Source: Allomyces arbusculus (lineage: Eukaryota; Blastocladiomycota; Blastocladiomycetes; Blastocladiales; Blastocladiaceae). Taken from it: DNA of 64,000 nucleotides. The DNA lies in assembly GCA_027604705.1 (NCBI GenBank), contig JADHYV010000009.1:310001-374000 (forward strand), in the 5' to 3' direction. A program made the translations under genes and the position numbers. Positions 31,958-44,726 of the stretch are shown in pieces (the first letter of the stretch is position 1; the number at the start of each line of letters is the position of its first letter). The notes under the pieces are model-generated. The model saw only the letters and a list, made by a program, of their open reading frames with translations. It was not told the DNA's origin and did no database searches.

Positions 31958-34900
31958 CTATTGGTCCGGCCGCAGCGGCATGAGCGGGGGTGGCAAGTGC
32001 GCCCACGTAGCCGACGCGGGAGCGGGTGCCTGCGACCAGCGCAGGCTTACGAGCTCGAGCGCATGCGCGACGTAGTGCGGGTTCGTGTTTACCATGCTGA
32101 TCAGCGACCGCAACAGCGGCTGGTGGTGGTGAGCGAGTTCTTGCATGTGCAACGACGCGACGACGTTCTGCGGGGTCATAAGCCAGATGATGTGAGTGAG
32201 CGCTGGCTTGTGGAAGACGAAACGAACATTGAACGAACCTCGAGACGCTGGACCAGCGACGCCAGGAAATGCGGGTAGGTCGCAAGCACGATTTGGCTCG
32301 TGCCCAGCCAGTCCAGTCGATCGCCTGGAGCGACCGGGTGCCCTGCAACGGCCGCTTCGAGACGGTGGACAAGGATTAGGAGATGTCGCACTTCGTCAAC
32401 AATCGGCGGTTCGGGCTCGATCAGGACCAAGTCGGTCATTGGCTGCAGTGAGCAGAGCGTGGCAAGAGGTGAGCATCGATTCCATGAAACGAAACACAGC
32501 TGAGGTGCCGCGCAGAATATGTACCGATGATCCCGTCGGCATACACACGTCGCTCGGCGCCACCTGCGGCGAACCCGGCCCATCCAGGCCGCGCTGGCTG
32601 ACCGGTGACGCTTCGGACCCCGTCACCGACGCCGACACCACATCTGGGCTCTTCACGACCTTCTCCTCGACCGGCACGACCCCACGCAGGTACGGGAATC
32701 GCGCACGCAGCGACCGCGGGAACACGACCCACAGCGTTTCCGGGTTCTCGAGCCCCTTGAGCGACACTTCACCGACCTTGAAAATATCCATGCCGAGTCG
32801 CCGTAGCTGCTGCGCGGCCTCGACCTTGGCCGGATCAAGTGCCGGCGGAGACGCGGCAGACGCACTTGACACGTCGCTGTCGCGGTCAGACCCGCCGGGT
32901 CCCGGGAACGCGCCGTCGTCGGGCACGCCGAGGTCGCTGGCGCCACCCGATGGCGGCGCGCACATTCCGTCGAGTCCAATGACGCCGTACTCTTCGAGCT
33001 CATTGAGAACGTCGGCAGAAATGGTGATTTCGCCGCCGTCAGCAGAAGAGCTGATACGTGCAGACCGGTTGACCATTCTAAACGCCATGAAATGAGAGTC
33101 GTTCAGTTTGCATCTGTGAAGAGGCAAGTCGCGTAAACGCACCGGCCAAAGTAATCCATCCGGCCCGTGATCGGGTCGCGCTCGCACGACGGCTGCCCGC
33201 AATGAATGCCCATGCGCACGCGAATCCCACGGAAAATGACCAGTTCGTCAGTCTCCGCGGCCCCACCCTGCGTCTGCGGCGCAAGACTTTCCTCCGAGTA
33301 GTACGCCAAATTGGCCGCCGACCCGTGCGTCGGCAACGTCCCTGCCGTCGCAGCGTCCTCGTCCTCTTCCTCATCCACCACCGCGCGTGGCACCTTGACC
33401 TCAGCCGCCTCGGGCGCCTCGAGCAATTCGCGCGGCCAATCCACGAGCATCAGCTGTTCCTGGACCGTCAAGCACCACTGCGCGGCATGGAACACGGTTG
33501 GAAACGCGACCATGAACGCGTCCCCCTCAGTCTTGACCTCGTACCCACGCCCGACCGTGCGTAGCAATCGCCGAAACAACGCATTATGCTGCTTGATCGC
33601 CGCCTGCATTGCTGCGGGCCGCGTCTCCCATAGCCGCGTCGATCCCTTGATATCCGTGAACACGAGCGCGACATGGCCCGTTGGCGGATCCACTTCCCGC
33701 TCCAGCCGCATTAGCGTCCGGTCCAGAATCTCCGACGGCGGATCGACGGGAATCGGCGGAATGTACCGCCGCGTCGCCTGCGCTCCACGGGACGTCACAC
33801 CGAGCGCCCGCCGCGCAAACGTGCGGGACATGGTCATCGTCCGGCGCGTCGTTTTGCGGTACAGCGACCTCAGCGCGATCACGACAATCGCGCCACCCCC
33901 CGGCGGAGCCGCGTCGGCGACAGACGTGTTGGGCGTCGCGTACCCTGACGCGATATCGCGCAGTCGTTCGGCCGCGAGCATCGGGTCGGCCATGTGCTGG
34001 CGCACGATATCGACGGCGGTCTGCGGCGCGACGCGGTCGAGGACCGACCGCGTTAACAAAATCACAAACTCGTCATTGTCGCCAATGTCCATTTCGTAGA
34101 GGCTCGGGAGGGCGTTGACGAGCGGCATCAGTGCGTAGCATCCAAATTGCCGCGTCGCTTCGACCGACCCTTGGACTTTCCCGTCCTTGTCGAGCCACAT
34201 GGCCCCGCCCTGCGCGGCGTCGGCGACGGCAGCTGCGGCGCCCGCGGTGTCGGCCATTTGGCCGAGCACGCGGTACCGCTCGCGCGGGTTCATGGCCGTG
34301 TGCAGCGTCGACACGACCGAAGCTTGTCCGCCGCGGCACACGATGGCCGCGGACGTGCCGACATTGGCAATGTAGAGCTTGAGCCCGAGCAGGTACGCGA
34401 CGACGCCGTTGCACCCGACGTACGCCTGCCGCAATTTGGCCGTCGGGTCGACGAGTGTCGTTGCCGACTGCGGCGACCCGGAATCCACGGCCGACGGCAG
34501 CATCCCCGTACTCGCCGAACTGGGACTACTCGCCGCACCCGACCCGGACATGGTCCCGGTCCCACTACTGGACCCCGGCGCGATATTCGCGCCAAACTCA
34601 TGGTTGAGCCTCAGGAACGTGGTGCGTAACGCGACCCCGACGTCCTGCGCGCGCACGAGATCTTCGGACAGCGCCGGGTAGAACCGGTCGGTCAAGTGCT
34701 TGACGAGCAATTCGCTGGCCCCGGACGTGCTGTCAAACAGGGCAAAGAGGTACTCGTCCTGGTCATGGAACCCGCGCGCGCGGGCGACGGCCAAGTCGCG
34801 GCAGACCAAGGGTTGCGGGTCGGCAGTGATCACGTCGGCGATCCCATATGAGACGAACCCGACTTCGGAAATGGCGGTGCGCACGCGGCGATGTGGGGTT

Positions 34901-37900
34901 TCGGCGGGGACGTCGGACCGTAGTGTCACGTCCATGAGCCCGAGAACGCGCAACTTGGTGAGCGCGTCGAACGAGGCCAGATCGCGCTGCTGCGCGGCCG
35001 CGGTCGTCGGGTCAGTCGTGAGCGCCTTGATTTCGAGCCGGCGGTTGCCGGAGAGACCGAGGAAGCGGAGTTCGCGGTTCCTATTCGATCGAAATGTCAG
35101 CTGCATACTTGAACCCGGCGCATAGAGAAGGGAGATGTGAATGAAACAAACCAGTTCCAGTTCCAATCGTATGGCCAATTCGACACGTTAAACTTCAAGT
35201 TGTTGTTGCCCACATCAAACGCCATGAGCTTCCCGAGCTTGCCCACCTCGGCAGGCACCGAGACCAACTTGTTGTTGCTGAGCGCCAATATGCGAAGTTG
35301 CTTGAGCGCACCGACTGTATCGGGCAATGCAGCCACTTGATTCCCGCTCAGAATCAACTGCTCAATCTTGGCACAATGCAGGAAAAACTCGTCGGGCAAC
35401 TCGAGCAGCCGGTTGCACGCCAAGTTGACCACGCGCAGCTCCGGCAAGTACATCAAGCTCACGAGCGCCGTGTCGGTAAGCCGGTTATCCGCAGCGAGCA
35501 AGTAATGCAGGCACCGTGACAGCGGCATCGTGTGCGACCCGGCCCCCGCTGGCGGCGGTGTGACGGTGGCAAGCAAGTTCGAGGATATGTTGAGCACCGT
35601 CAATGCGCCGCACGACCACAGGTCCGTGGGCAACTGCCGCAAGTTATTGGCGTGCACGTCAATCAGTTCGAGTTTCGGGCACTGCGCCAGCCCGTCTGGC
35701 AACGTCTGCAGGCAGTTGCACGCGACGCGCAGTTCACGCAAGTGCGTGAGCCGCGGCCAGTCGAGCGCGAGCTGCGAGAGTTGGTTGTGATCGAGCACGA
35801 TGCGCTCGAGTCCGGACACTTGCGCCATGTCGGCGGGCAAGGCCGTGAGTTTGGCGCGCGTCAGGTTCAGTACGGTCATGGTGCTGGGCACGCGCGGCGC
35901 AAAGGTGGTCAGCGGGTTGCGCGCAATCGACAGGTGCAGTGCTGCCGCACACCCGTGCACGGACGAGAGCTGGTTGTGGTCGACGTGCAGCGCCTGCAGA
36001 CGTGGCAAGTAGGCAACCGGCGAAATGTCGACGAGCTGGTTCTCGCGAAGGTCGAGCTCGATGAGTCGTGCGAGTCGCGTGAAGGATTCGGGCAGTTGTC
36101 GCAACTCGTTGCCGAGCAGAACGAGCCGCTCGAGCTGCGTGAGTGCGCGGACGTTGAACACGTCCTGGATGCGGTTGAACGACAGGTCAAGGTCGATCAG
36201 GTGCACCATGCCCGCCACGGGCAGCGGAATATCCGTCAACTGGTTGCTCGAGAGGTCGAGCGTGCTGATACGCGACGTGAAGACCATGTCCTCGGGGAGC
36301 GTCTGCAGCCGGTTGCCCTTGAGCGACAGCGACTTGAGCCGCGGCAGTAATGTGAGGGTCAGGGCATCGACTTGGCGAATGCGATTGTTCGATAGATCGA
36401 GGTGCTCAAGGCCCGTCGCAAATGCAATCGCCTCGGGCACCGCCGTCAGTTCGGTCCCGCTCAGCCGCAGCTCCTTGAGCGCCGTGCACGCCTGCAAGAA
36501 CTCGGGCGGCAGCACCAAGTCCACATTCTCCGACAAGTCGAGCGACTGGATGCAATACGCAGCCGCCGGGGCCGCAAGCGACGCTGGAATCCGCGTCAAG
36601 TTGCGCCCGCGCAAGTCGACGTACTGGACCGACGCGAGCCCGTCGAGCAAATCGGGCTCTGGCAGCGGACGGTCAAAGATGAACCGGCACAGGTAGGACG
36701 TGGTTTCACGGCCGTGCGCGTCAATCGCCTGGATGTCGTTGTACCCGGCCATGTGCAGGAGCCGGCGCTGCAGTAGCAGCGGTTGCTCGTGGGGTTTCAG
36801 CGTGCGCTCGACCATGCGCTGTTCGAGCATGAACCGGCACCGCGCCGGATCCTCGATAAAGAAGCGCCGCGCCAGCAGGTCGGTAATAAATTGCGTCGTG
36901 GCCGTGATGGGCGTCGCGAGCGTGGCAAACGTGCCATTGCGCCGGTACACGCGGAACCGGATCTGTGGATCAGGCAGAAGTGTAGTGAGCGAACAGTAAG
37001 CTGAAAAAAAACGCGAGACGGCGCAAATGGTCCAAGTGCACACACGTATTCGACATCGGGTTGGTCGCCGCCCGCAGATGCCTCGCGCCGACGCGACGAC
37101 GTTGTGCGCAAGGGCGAGACCGACGACTTTCTCGGCGGGTACGGCTCGAGCTGGTCCAGCGACGTGATGAGGACGCCGGAGTGGCCCGGCTTGAGGCTAG
37201 GCGAGTCGGACACGGACGGTCGCAGCCGGTCCGAACCCAGCGGACTTCCTAGATAAGATCAACGGTGGTCAGAATGGGCGTCGAATTGCTGTCAGACGAG
37301 GTGAAAGAGTAGAACAAACCACCGCGACTGTCATTTCGGCCCTATCAAGAAGCAATTACCAAACGATCAGCGTTCATTGGCAGCAATACGGCATGACAAC
37401 GAGAATGACCCACCTTTTCTCCACCCGACCGTTTGCGCGTGAAGAACGACGGAACGAGGTTGCGAATGAAGCGACCATGGTTCTTGGACTCGGTCGTGAA
37501 CGCTGGGCTGCCCGTTGTGGGGAAATCGTAAGACGACCTGGTCGTCGCGAGCGTGGCAGCGTGGTTGCCCTGCGGCGTTACGACGCGGTGGTCGGACGGG
37601 TAAGCGAACAGGTCTGGTGAAGACGACTGGACGGGGCCCTGGTCCAAGGACTACGTCATCGTCATCGCGTGCAAATATCAGCACATGCTGCACTGATGGT
37701 TTGAGCAGCCAATACCGCTCGTTCGAGTACAAAGCAGAGCGTAACGTGAGCGAGGACATACTCTGCCGGATGCTCCACGCGAACTGGAGCCAATCGACGG
37801 TCGCGCAGCGAGCATCGGCGCCGGTGTTGCCGCAGCCAGGTCGCTGCTGGGACTCATTGGAGCAGGTCCATGGTAATAATGTTGGCGCGAATACGACGCC

Positions 37901-38064
37901 TGCCGTATCGGTGGCCGCTCTCCCGTTGAACGATCAAAGGACGGCACGCCCAGCGACGGTTCCGCGCCGGTGCCGGTGGAGAGAGTTGACGAGGCCTCGC
38001 TCGGCCGTTTCTGGCTGCCCGGGTTGCGCGATGCATGGCGCGGCGGCGGCGACAGGTCCGACAT
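31958..38064 (-). CDS. CYR1: Fungal-type adenylyl cyclase (RA-LRR-PP2C-cyclase)
   Basis: Eight exons: 38064-37762, 37650-37425, 37248-37046, 36962-35152, 35080-33143, 33077-32564, 32499-32239 and 32167-31958; 1821 residues in frame. Domains: disordered Ser/Pro-rich N terminus (1-240); Ras-association-like domain from about 245 (IRFRVYRRNGTFATLATP); about twenty leucine-rich repeats to about 900, ending with the fungal hallmark NWPYDWNWNWN and FLGLSGNRRLEI, rebuilt across a splice; a PP2C-like domain (about 920-1290) whose metal-binding DG-type motifs look altered (ALFDSTSG); and a class III cyclase domain (about 1315-1550). Catalytic residues are present: VFTDIKGST (metal), KTEGD (Lys and second metal Asp), RMDYFGR (adenine-selecting Asp) and MVNRSARI (Asn, Arg). 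It makes cAMP at the membrane under Ras control. The donor at 37424 (gtggag) is the weakest splice; further upstream exons are possible. Confidence 0.93.
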
Positions 38065-39759
38065 GGCTGGCGGCAATGGCCCCCTTTCGCCCAGGTCGAA
38101 GCGGGGGCTTGTCCAGGGGACTGATCAGAGGAGGGCGGCCGGGGCGAGCGGAGTGCGCGGGGCCATGGGTGGAGGCCCGCGAGCGAGGGTCGGGATTGGC
38201 AGCACGCGTCGCAGTGTCGGCGCGTCGTGCACTTGCGGGCAGTTGCAGCAGTTGCCGGGTACGAGTGAGTTCGGCAGCGTAGAGGCGCGCCTTCAATGTC
38301 GTCGTCGTTGTTCACCGCGCGCCGCACCAGGCAACAGGTGTGCACACAGCGGCCAAGCTGGGCGCAAGCGCTTGGGCAGGGATCCTCCTCAACATGTGGA
38401 TTGCACGTGTCGACGGCGTGCGACGCGAGGGCAGGGACATGTGCTTGTTCTGCCGGGTAAACCATGAGCTGCCGTTTCACACGCAAAGCGCAACGAACCT
38501 TCCAGAGAGCTTCCGCTCTGCGGGCTGCGCCTTTATGCGCGGGCGTCTGCGCCAAACAACGTTTGCATCCTGGGCGACTGCGTGCCGCAAGTTTTCATGC
38601 TGGCAGTTGGATTGGCGTGGATTGGCGTAGATTGCGAAACACCGAGCGAAACGTTGCGGCGATGCCGATTTTGAGTCAGAGGCTCTGAATCCAGCGCTGG
38701 CTGGATCGCAGCGATCCCATGTCTCGATCTGGTCTGCAAGTGCGGAAGTGCCGATCGCAATCACCATGTCAAGAACCCCTTGGCAATGGAATCAGAATAG
38801 AGTCGGCAACGGGCAAGACGCGACAGATCCGGGTTGACGCGTGTCGAATCCCGCCAACGTGACGGACGGATGGGCCAAAAGGGGTTGCGAATCCTGACCT
38901 TGGATGCATCTGTGTGGCTTGGCAGCGCAAAGTCAGGGATGACCGGGATGCCGAGAGGCGAAACCCCCGCGTGATGTGGTTTTCAGTTATCTCTCTTCCT
39001 ATCCACAAACCCTGTTGATTTTGGGACGACGTCGTGCAACTGCACCACTCAACTCACGAGGCCATGAAGAACACACTCGAAGCCAGCGCGCGCGCGATGC
39101 CCGACCTCGTCGCGCACGCCGTGGCCGCGTCGCGGTCGAGTCGAAACGAGACTGGGGCCACTCTGGCCTGGCGCTGGCGCACGCTCTCTCCCCTCCCTCG
39201 CTTTCGGCCGCGCACGCTCCGCCAGCTTGTCGGCCAACGTCCATCCAACGGCACTGTCCAGCAGCACCCCACGACGTCAGCACCCACCCTGGCCGCCCGG
39301 ACCGGCGCCAGCTCGACCCATTTCCACGCCCACGCGCCTGCCGGCCCGCACGCAGCAGAAGCGCTCCAACCGCGCCTCTCGACAACACAGGTGCGTCCCC
39401 ATCCCCTGCGCTCCCCGCGCCCGACCCTGACCTCGAGGACGACGCCGGCTGCCCGTGCCCATGCCAACAGTCGCACATGACTGGATGCCACCGAGTTCAG
39501 ACTCGGCGCCGGGTCGGCGGGCGGAGGGTGACGCACCGCGGCCGGCCGTCGTCGGAAGGTGGCGCCGGTCACGGTTGCCATCCTGCACACGGGATCCGCG
39601 CGAACCGTGGCCGGTGCCGATGCGGGGGAGGCGCGCCGGAAGAGGGCCGCCAAACGTGTTGCGGACGAAGTCACCGAAAACGACACGGAACGCGACTGAC
39701 GCGATCCGTCCATCTCACCGTCCTGCCAGACTCCGCTTTCATCCTGACCCGCCGGTTGC
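38065..39759. other. Divergent intergenic region (adenylyl cyclase / kinase)
   Basis: 1.7 kb between two divergent starts. The right third (about 39000-39700) is GC-rich with open frames on both strands. One begins at an ATG near 39064 (MKNTLEASARAMPDLVAHAV) and runs to about 39480 past a donor-like gtgcgt at 39390. It could be a leader exon or small gene, but no family is recognised and no acceptor joins it in frame to the kinase. Confidence 0.4.
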
Positions 39760-42700
39760 ATGGCCTCGACGACCACGCCGCTGCCCGCCGGCCTCAACGT
39801 GCTCAACTCGCACCTCGCCATCGCGCGCGCGCCGCGCGACGAGCGCGACCGTGACTGCGACCGCGACCGCGACCGCCCCATTGTCGCCGCCGAATCGGCC
39901 GCCAAGGATGCCGGCCTCGCTCCGCTGCCCATGCAGGCCTCACCGCCGCGCTCGCACACGGCCACGCCCGACCTCTTCCCGGCCTGGCCGCAGCCGCTGC
40001 CCGCGTCGGCCGAGGCCGGCACGCCTGCCAACCGGTCCTCGCCGCACACGCCGCCCCTGGCGCGCACGCCCTCGGCCACGCGCGGCATCATCCTGCGCAG
40101 TCTCGGGCCAACGCCCGTCGCGCCCGACGTCTTTGGGAACGGTGATGCTGCCCGTGATGGCCCGATCAAGGACATTCTCGCACCGACGCCCGTCGTGGCC
40201 AGTCCGCTGACCCCACCAGTCGCGCCCATCTCAACCGCCGACCTTGTCACGCCCGCACCCGCGATCACGTCTCCACCGCTCGCGGGCCCGCGCACGACCC
40301 CGCCCACCGTCACGGAAAAGCTTAGCAAAATGTCGTGGCGTATGAGGCGCAAGCTCAACAGCCTGCTCTTCTCGTCGCACCAGGCGAGCGCGGCTGCTGC
40401 ACCTCCGACCGCTGCCGTCTCGCCCGTCGTGGCCGCGACCGCACCGGCCCCGATTCACACTCAGACCGGGTTCGCGCCCGCGTCATCGCCGGCTTCCACG
40501 ACCCCGCGCGCCGCGACCCCGCTCGCACAACCTGTGCCCGGGTCTCCGCTCGCCGAGGTCCCGGACGCGAGCAGCGGCACGACGACGCCCGTGAAACCCC
40601 CGCCGAACCCGCGCGCATCCAAGTCGCTCTTGACGTTGCAGACGCAACAGGCTGCGGCGCCGTGGCCCGCGGCGGGGGTGGCACCAACGTCGGCCACGTC
40701 GACACAAACGCCCAAATTCGTACCGTGGTCCTCGCCCAGCAAGCCCGGTGCACCGAGCAGCAGCAAGCCGACGCCCGCAGGTGCGGCGCTCGGGACCGTC
40801 GCCGAGTCGCTGCTGGCTTCGCCGCACTCGACGGCCTCGCCGATCCGCGTGCCGTCGCCCGCCGTCTCGGCGCGGTCGACGGCAACACACGACTGCCCAG
40901 CGCCAACGATGATCGGGTCGCACACAACCCGGTCCCCCGCCGTGTCGATCTCATCGACACGCGCCGTGCGGCACCTCGCGCCCATGTCCCCGACGTCGCC
41001 CACGTTCCAGGACACGCTGTCGATGCCGCAAGAGGACGTGGCCGAGACCACCCCCGCGTCGTCGGTCCGGCGCGTCCCGCGCGAGCGCGCCCACACGACG
41101 CCCGTGCCCGGATACCACATGGTGCGCCGCAGTTCGTCGACGTCGTTGGTCTTGACCAAGCGTGGGTCGATGCGCAAGCGCGGGTCGATCAGTTCGGCGA
41201 CACGGTTCGGATTGCCGCTGCCGGCGACGAATACGACCTCGTCGTCGCTCGCGAGCAGTGGACCCCTCTCGATGCCGCCGTCGCCGTGCACGCCCGTGCA
41301 CCCGAATAACCCGCCGCCCATGTCGGCCGCGGCCTCGTTCTTGACGCAGTTTGGATCGGTGCCGCCGACAGGCACGCCGTCGGTTCCGGCGTCGCCCATG
41401 GCACTGTCGTTCTCGGGCGTGCCGGCGTCGCCTGCGGCCTCGTTCTTGGCCGCGTTTAATGGTGGAGGTGGCGCGTCGCGCGCGTCGAGTATGCACGGCG
41501 ACCCGTCGCTGCCCAGCTCGCCGCAGCGGCCGGTCACGGTTCCGCGGCAACGCGCCATGACCGAGGCGATGCTGCCATGGACTACCCCCACCGCTGTGCC
41601 ACCGCCCATGCCGTCATCCATGGCCATGCAGGTTGACACGTGCACGAACCGTTCCGAGTACGGCGACGACGACGAGGGCGACGAGGACCGCGACGTGTTC
41701 GCCTCCGTCTGGGAATCCGGGTTTCTCGTGGAAGAAGGCGACGAAATCGCCGGCGGGTACGTGGTCGGCGCCCCGCTCGGGTCCGGCGCGACCTCGACCG
41801 TGCATGTCGCGACGCGCACCGACGCGACCACCGGCCAGACGTGGAAGTACGCGCTGAAAGTCGTGATTGACCGCGCCAAATTGCCCACCGCGCGGTGTGC
41901 GCGCGAGCCTGGGTACCCGCTCGTCCCGCCGACCCCGCATGCAGGGCAGTTTACCGGCGCGAGCCCCACGGCGACGCGGGTGAACGCGATGCCCGTCGGG
42001 CCCGGCGTCGGGATCGGGCCACGGCCGCACTCGGGCTCGGCAGCACGCGCGTCGGGGGTCCCGTCGCCCGCACCTGCCGTCGACGAGACGAATAACCCAG
42101 AGGACCACGAGGCGCTCGATCACGAGATTGCGATTTGGCACCGGTTGCATCATCGCAATATTGTCGACTTGTGCGAAGTGATCACGACGCCCGAGTGCGT
42201 GTTTGTGTTTTCGGAACTCGTCACGGATGGGAACTTGTTGCAGCTGGTGAATGAGTGGGACCGGTTGGCCGCGTCGGACGGGGTCTGGGACTTGCCGCTG
42301 CTGTTGACGCCAGCGCCGGCCGCGAATGATCCGCCGCGGCCAGACGCGTATTTGGCGGCGCCGAGGCGCGCACGGGATTGTGGGTTGCCGGAGCATTGGG
42401 CAAGGAGGATCGCAAGGCAGTTGATGGATGCGATTGCGTATATGCATGACGAGGCGCAGGTTTACCATCGCGACGTGAAGTTGGAGAATGTTCTGGTATG
42501 TTTTTTCCTGAGAGCTGACGATGGTGGTACATCAGTGCTCTGTGAACTCACCTGCCCTTTCGCCATATTTGCAGGTCCGCTTCAAGCACGCGTCGTCTCA
42601 CGTCATGACCGTCCAGGAAATCACCCACGCGACTGCATCGGCGGCTTCGCGCAGCAACGGGTGGCGCCGCGTTGGCAGCACGACGCTCGGCGCCATGGCC

Positions 42701-43810
42701 TCGCCGTCGTCGGCGCAAACCGCACGCGGCGAAAAGGAAATCCCACTCGCCGTCGCCGCGCAATGGATCGCATCCGGCGCGTTTGTGCCCGTCTACGGCG
42801 ATGGCGGCGCCTTCCCCGGCGCGACCCCACAGTACTGGGAGTACCGCACGACCGACAACCGCGTCTTCCGGCTGCGGCACCACGTGCAGCGGCGCCTGCT
42901 CGACATGGACGTCAAGCTGACCGACTTTGGGTTGTCGGCGGGGGTCGACGAGGCGTGCGAGGACCCAGAATGGTCTGGCGGGTCGCTTGAGTACTGTCCG
43001 CCCGAATCGTTTGATCCGGTCCCGACGCCTTGGATGGCGCCCAAGGAAATGAGCATCAAGAAGTACCTTGGCGCGCGCGACGTGTGGTCGTGGGCCGTGT
43101 GCGTCTACGCGCTCGTCACAGGCCAGCTGCCCTTCTCGGACGACTATGAGCCTCGCCTCGTCATGAAGATTCGCGAGTTTGAGAACCTGTTCCCGGCACC
43201 CAAGCCAACAGCGGCGCCGGTCTCGCAGTGTGCCGGCGCGTGGGGGTGGGGTATGGCCGCGCAGTCGGCGCGGCCGTCGTTTGGCGTCGCGCAAGGCCCG
43301 CGCGCCATGGATCAGTGCGAGTGGGACCAGATTGTCGCGCAGGCGACGCAGGCAATGGCTGTCTCGGGTGCGACGCTCGCGGCGGCTGCAGCGCCGCTTG
43401 CCGCACACCAGGGCCTGTTCGCACGGATGGTGCCGTCGAGCGCGACCACGTCGGCGACGCCGTCCGAGGACGGGCACGATGATGAGGACGACGACCAAGT
43501 GCCGGCACGGCGGCCGTCCGCGCCGACCACGCTGCCGGCCGTCGGGCTCGGCATCCACGTGTCGAGCGTGTCGGGCGCGATTCCGGCGGCGCCAGCGCCT
43601 GCAGCCACGAACGGGGACGGGATCGCGGTTGTCTACTTGCCCGACCAGTTGGCGCGTATGGTCCCGGAACCGTCGGCATTGTGGTGGGCGCCGAATGTGA
43701 GCGACCGCGTGTCGCCGCCGCTCGAGGCGCTGTTCCGGGATTTATTTACGACATGGGAGAAGCGGCTCGTGCCGCGCGAGGTGCTGGCGTCCGAGTGGAT
43801 GTGCGTGTGA
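39760..43810 (+). CDS. Ser/Thr protein kinase with long disordered N terminus and large catalytic-domain insertions
   Basis: Exons 39760-42495 and 42575-43810 give 1323 residues. Residues 1 to about 660 are disordered, rich in Ala, Pro, Ser and Thr. Kinase elements follow in order: glycine loop GAPLGSGATSTVHVA, the VAIK lysine in YALKVVI (about 700), an insert of about 80 residues, the C-helix Glu in LDHEIAIWHRLHHRNIVDL, catalytic HRDVKLENVL (about 903-912), a second insert of about 110 residues spanning the intron, LTDFGLS (about 1027), a shortened activation segment with EYCPPES, and DVWSWAVCVYALVTGQLPF. Another long Ala-rich insert separates this from the tail. All catalytic residues are present, so it is probably active. 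It resembles CAMK/NIM1- or HAL-type fungal kinases, but the subfamily is unclear. Confidence 0.88.
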
Positions 43811-44726
43811 GGAGCTTGGTGCTGGTCGTGAAGCTACTGCAGTGGTTGGTGTTTTGTTGTGGTTGGTTTTGGTTGGTTGAATCGCAGTTTCTGCGGTCGC
43901 CTGATCTGCCGCGGCGGGCGGTGGTGCTTGTAAATATTCGGGATTCCAAATTCATTGATGACCTTTCATATTTATTCGACGTTCTTGGTGGTTCCGCGCG
44001 CTACCCGCGCGGCTGTGGCGGTGCAGGAGGCGAGCCAAGGCCCAAGCGGCCCCGAGGCGCTCCCAAAGGGCCAGCCGGCGCTCATGTCCGGCCGGCCCAA
44101 GCTGGGCAGCAAGCAAGCCTGAAAGGAGCGGAGCCGCGAGACGCGACTTTGCGTTGGTGCGAGACAAAACTCGCTGCTCTCTGCTACGTCACGTGCGAAT
44201 CAAACGCGCTTTTCGGCCAAGCAGCTCGCTGTCAATTCCAAGTCGCTCGCTCGCGGCCCGCGTGCGCTCCGTTTTCTCGCCAACCGACCGTTGCCGCCAG
44301 CGCTCTCTCCCCGCAACTTGCTATCCACTCCTGCCGCTACCCCTGCCGCCGCTTGCCGCCGCCCTGCACCACCCTCCGGCCCCAACTTTCCACGACGCTC
44401 CCCATCGTGCCGACCTGCTCGTCGACCGCGCCGGCCGCCGTCGACACCCCCCTAGACTCCCCGCCCCTTCTACACGACTAGACGCACCGCGCTCCCGTCG
44501 CGCTGCCGCTTCCTTGCACGCACTTCCCCGGCCGGCCCACCACCGACCAACCGACTGATCAATTGCGCGACCGGACCGGATCCGTGACACGTAACATCTT
44601 CGCCAGCGAACGAGCGACCGGCTGGACCGACCAAGCGACCGACCGCGATCACCGACCGATTGATCGAGAGCGGCTGGACCGTTCGCACTTTCCCTCGCGC
44701 CATCTCCCCTCCACTTTGCTCCCACG
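43811..44726. other. Intergenic region (kinase downstream / syntaxin upstream)
   Basis: 916 bp between two plus-strand genes. The right part (about 44560-44680) is dense in cgacc/gaccg words, giving a quasi-repetitive GACCGA texture, and probably holds the syntaxin leader. A plus-strand frame at about 44154-44558 is Arg/Pro-rich and not convincing. Confidence 0.45.

Noticed and set aside
40461-41969. Minus-strand open frame of 502 codons
   Set aside because: Antisense of the kinase N terminus; Gly/Val/Asp low complexity.
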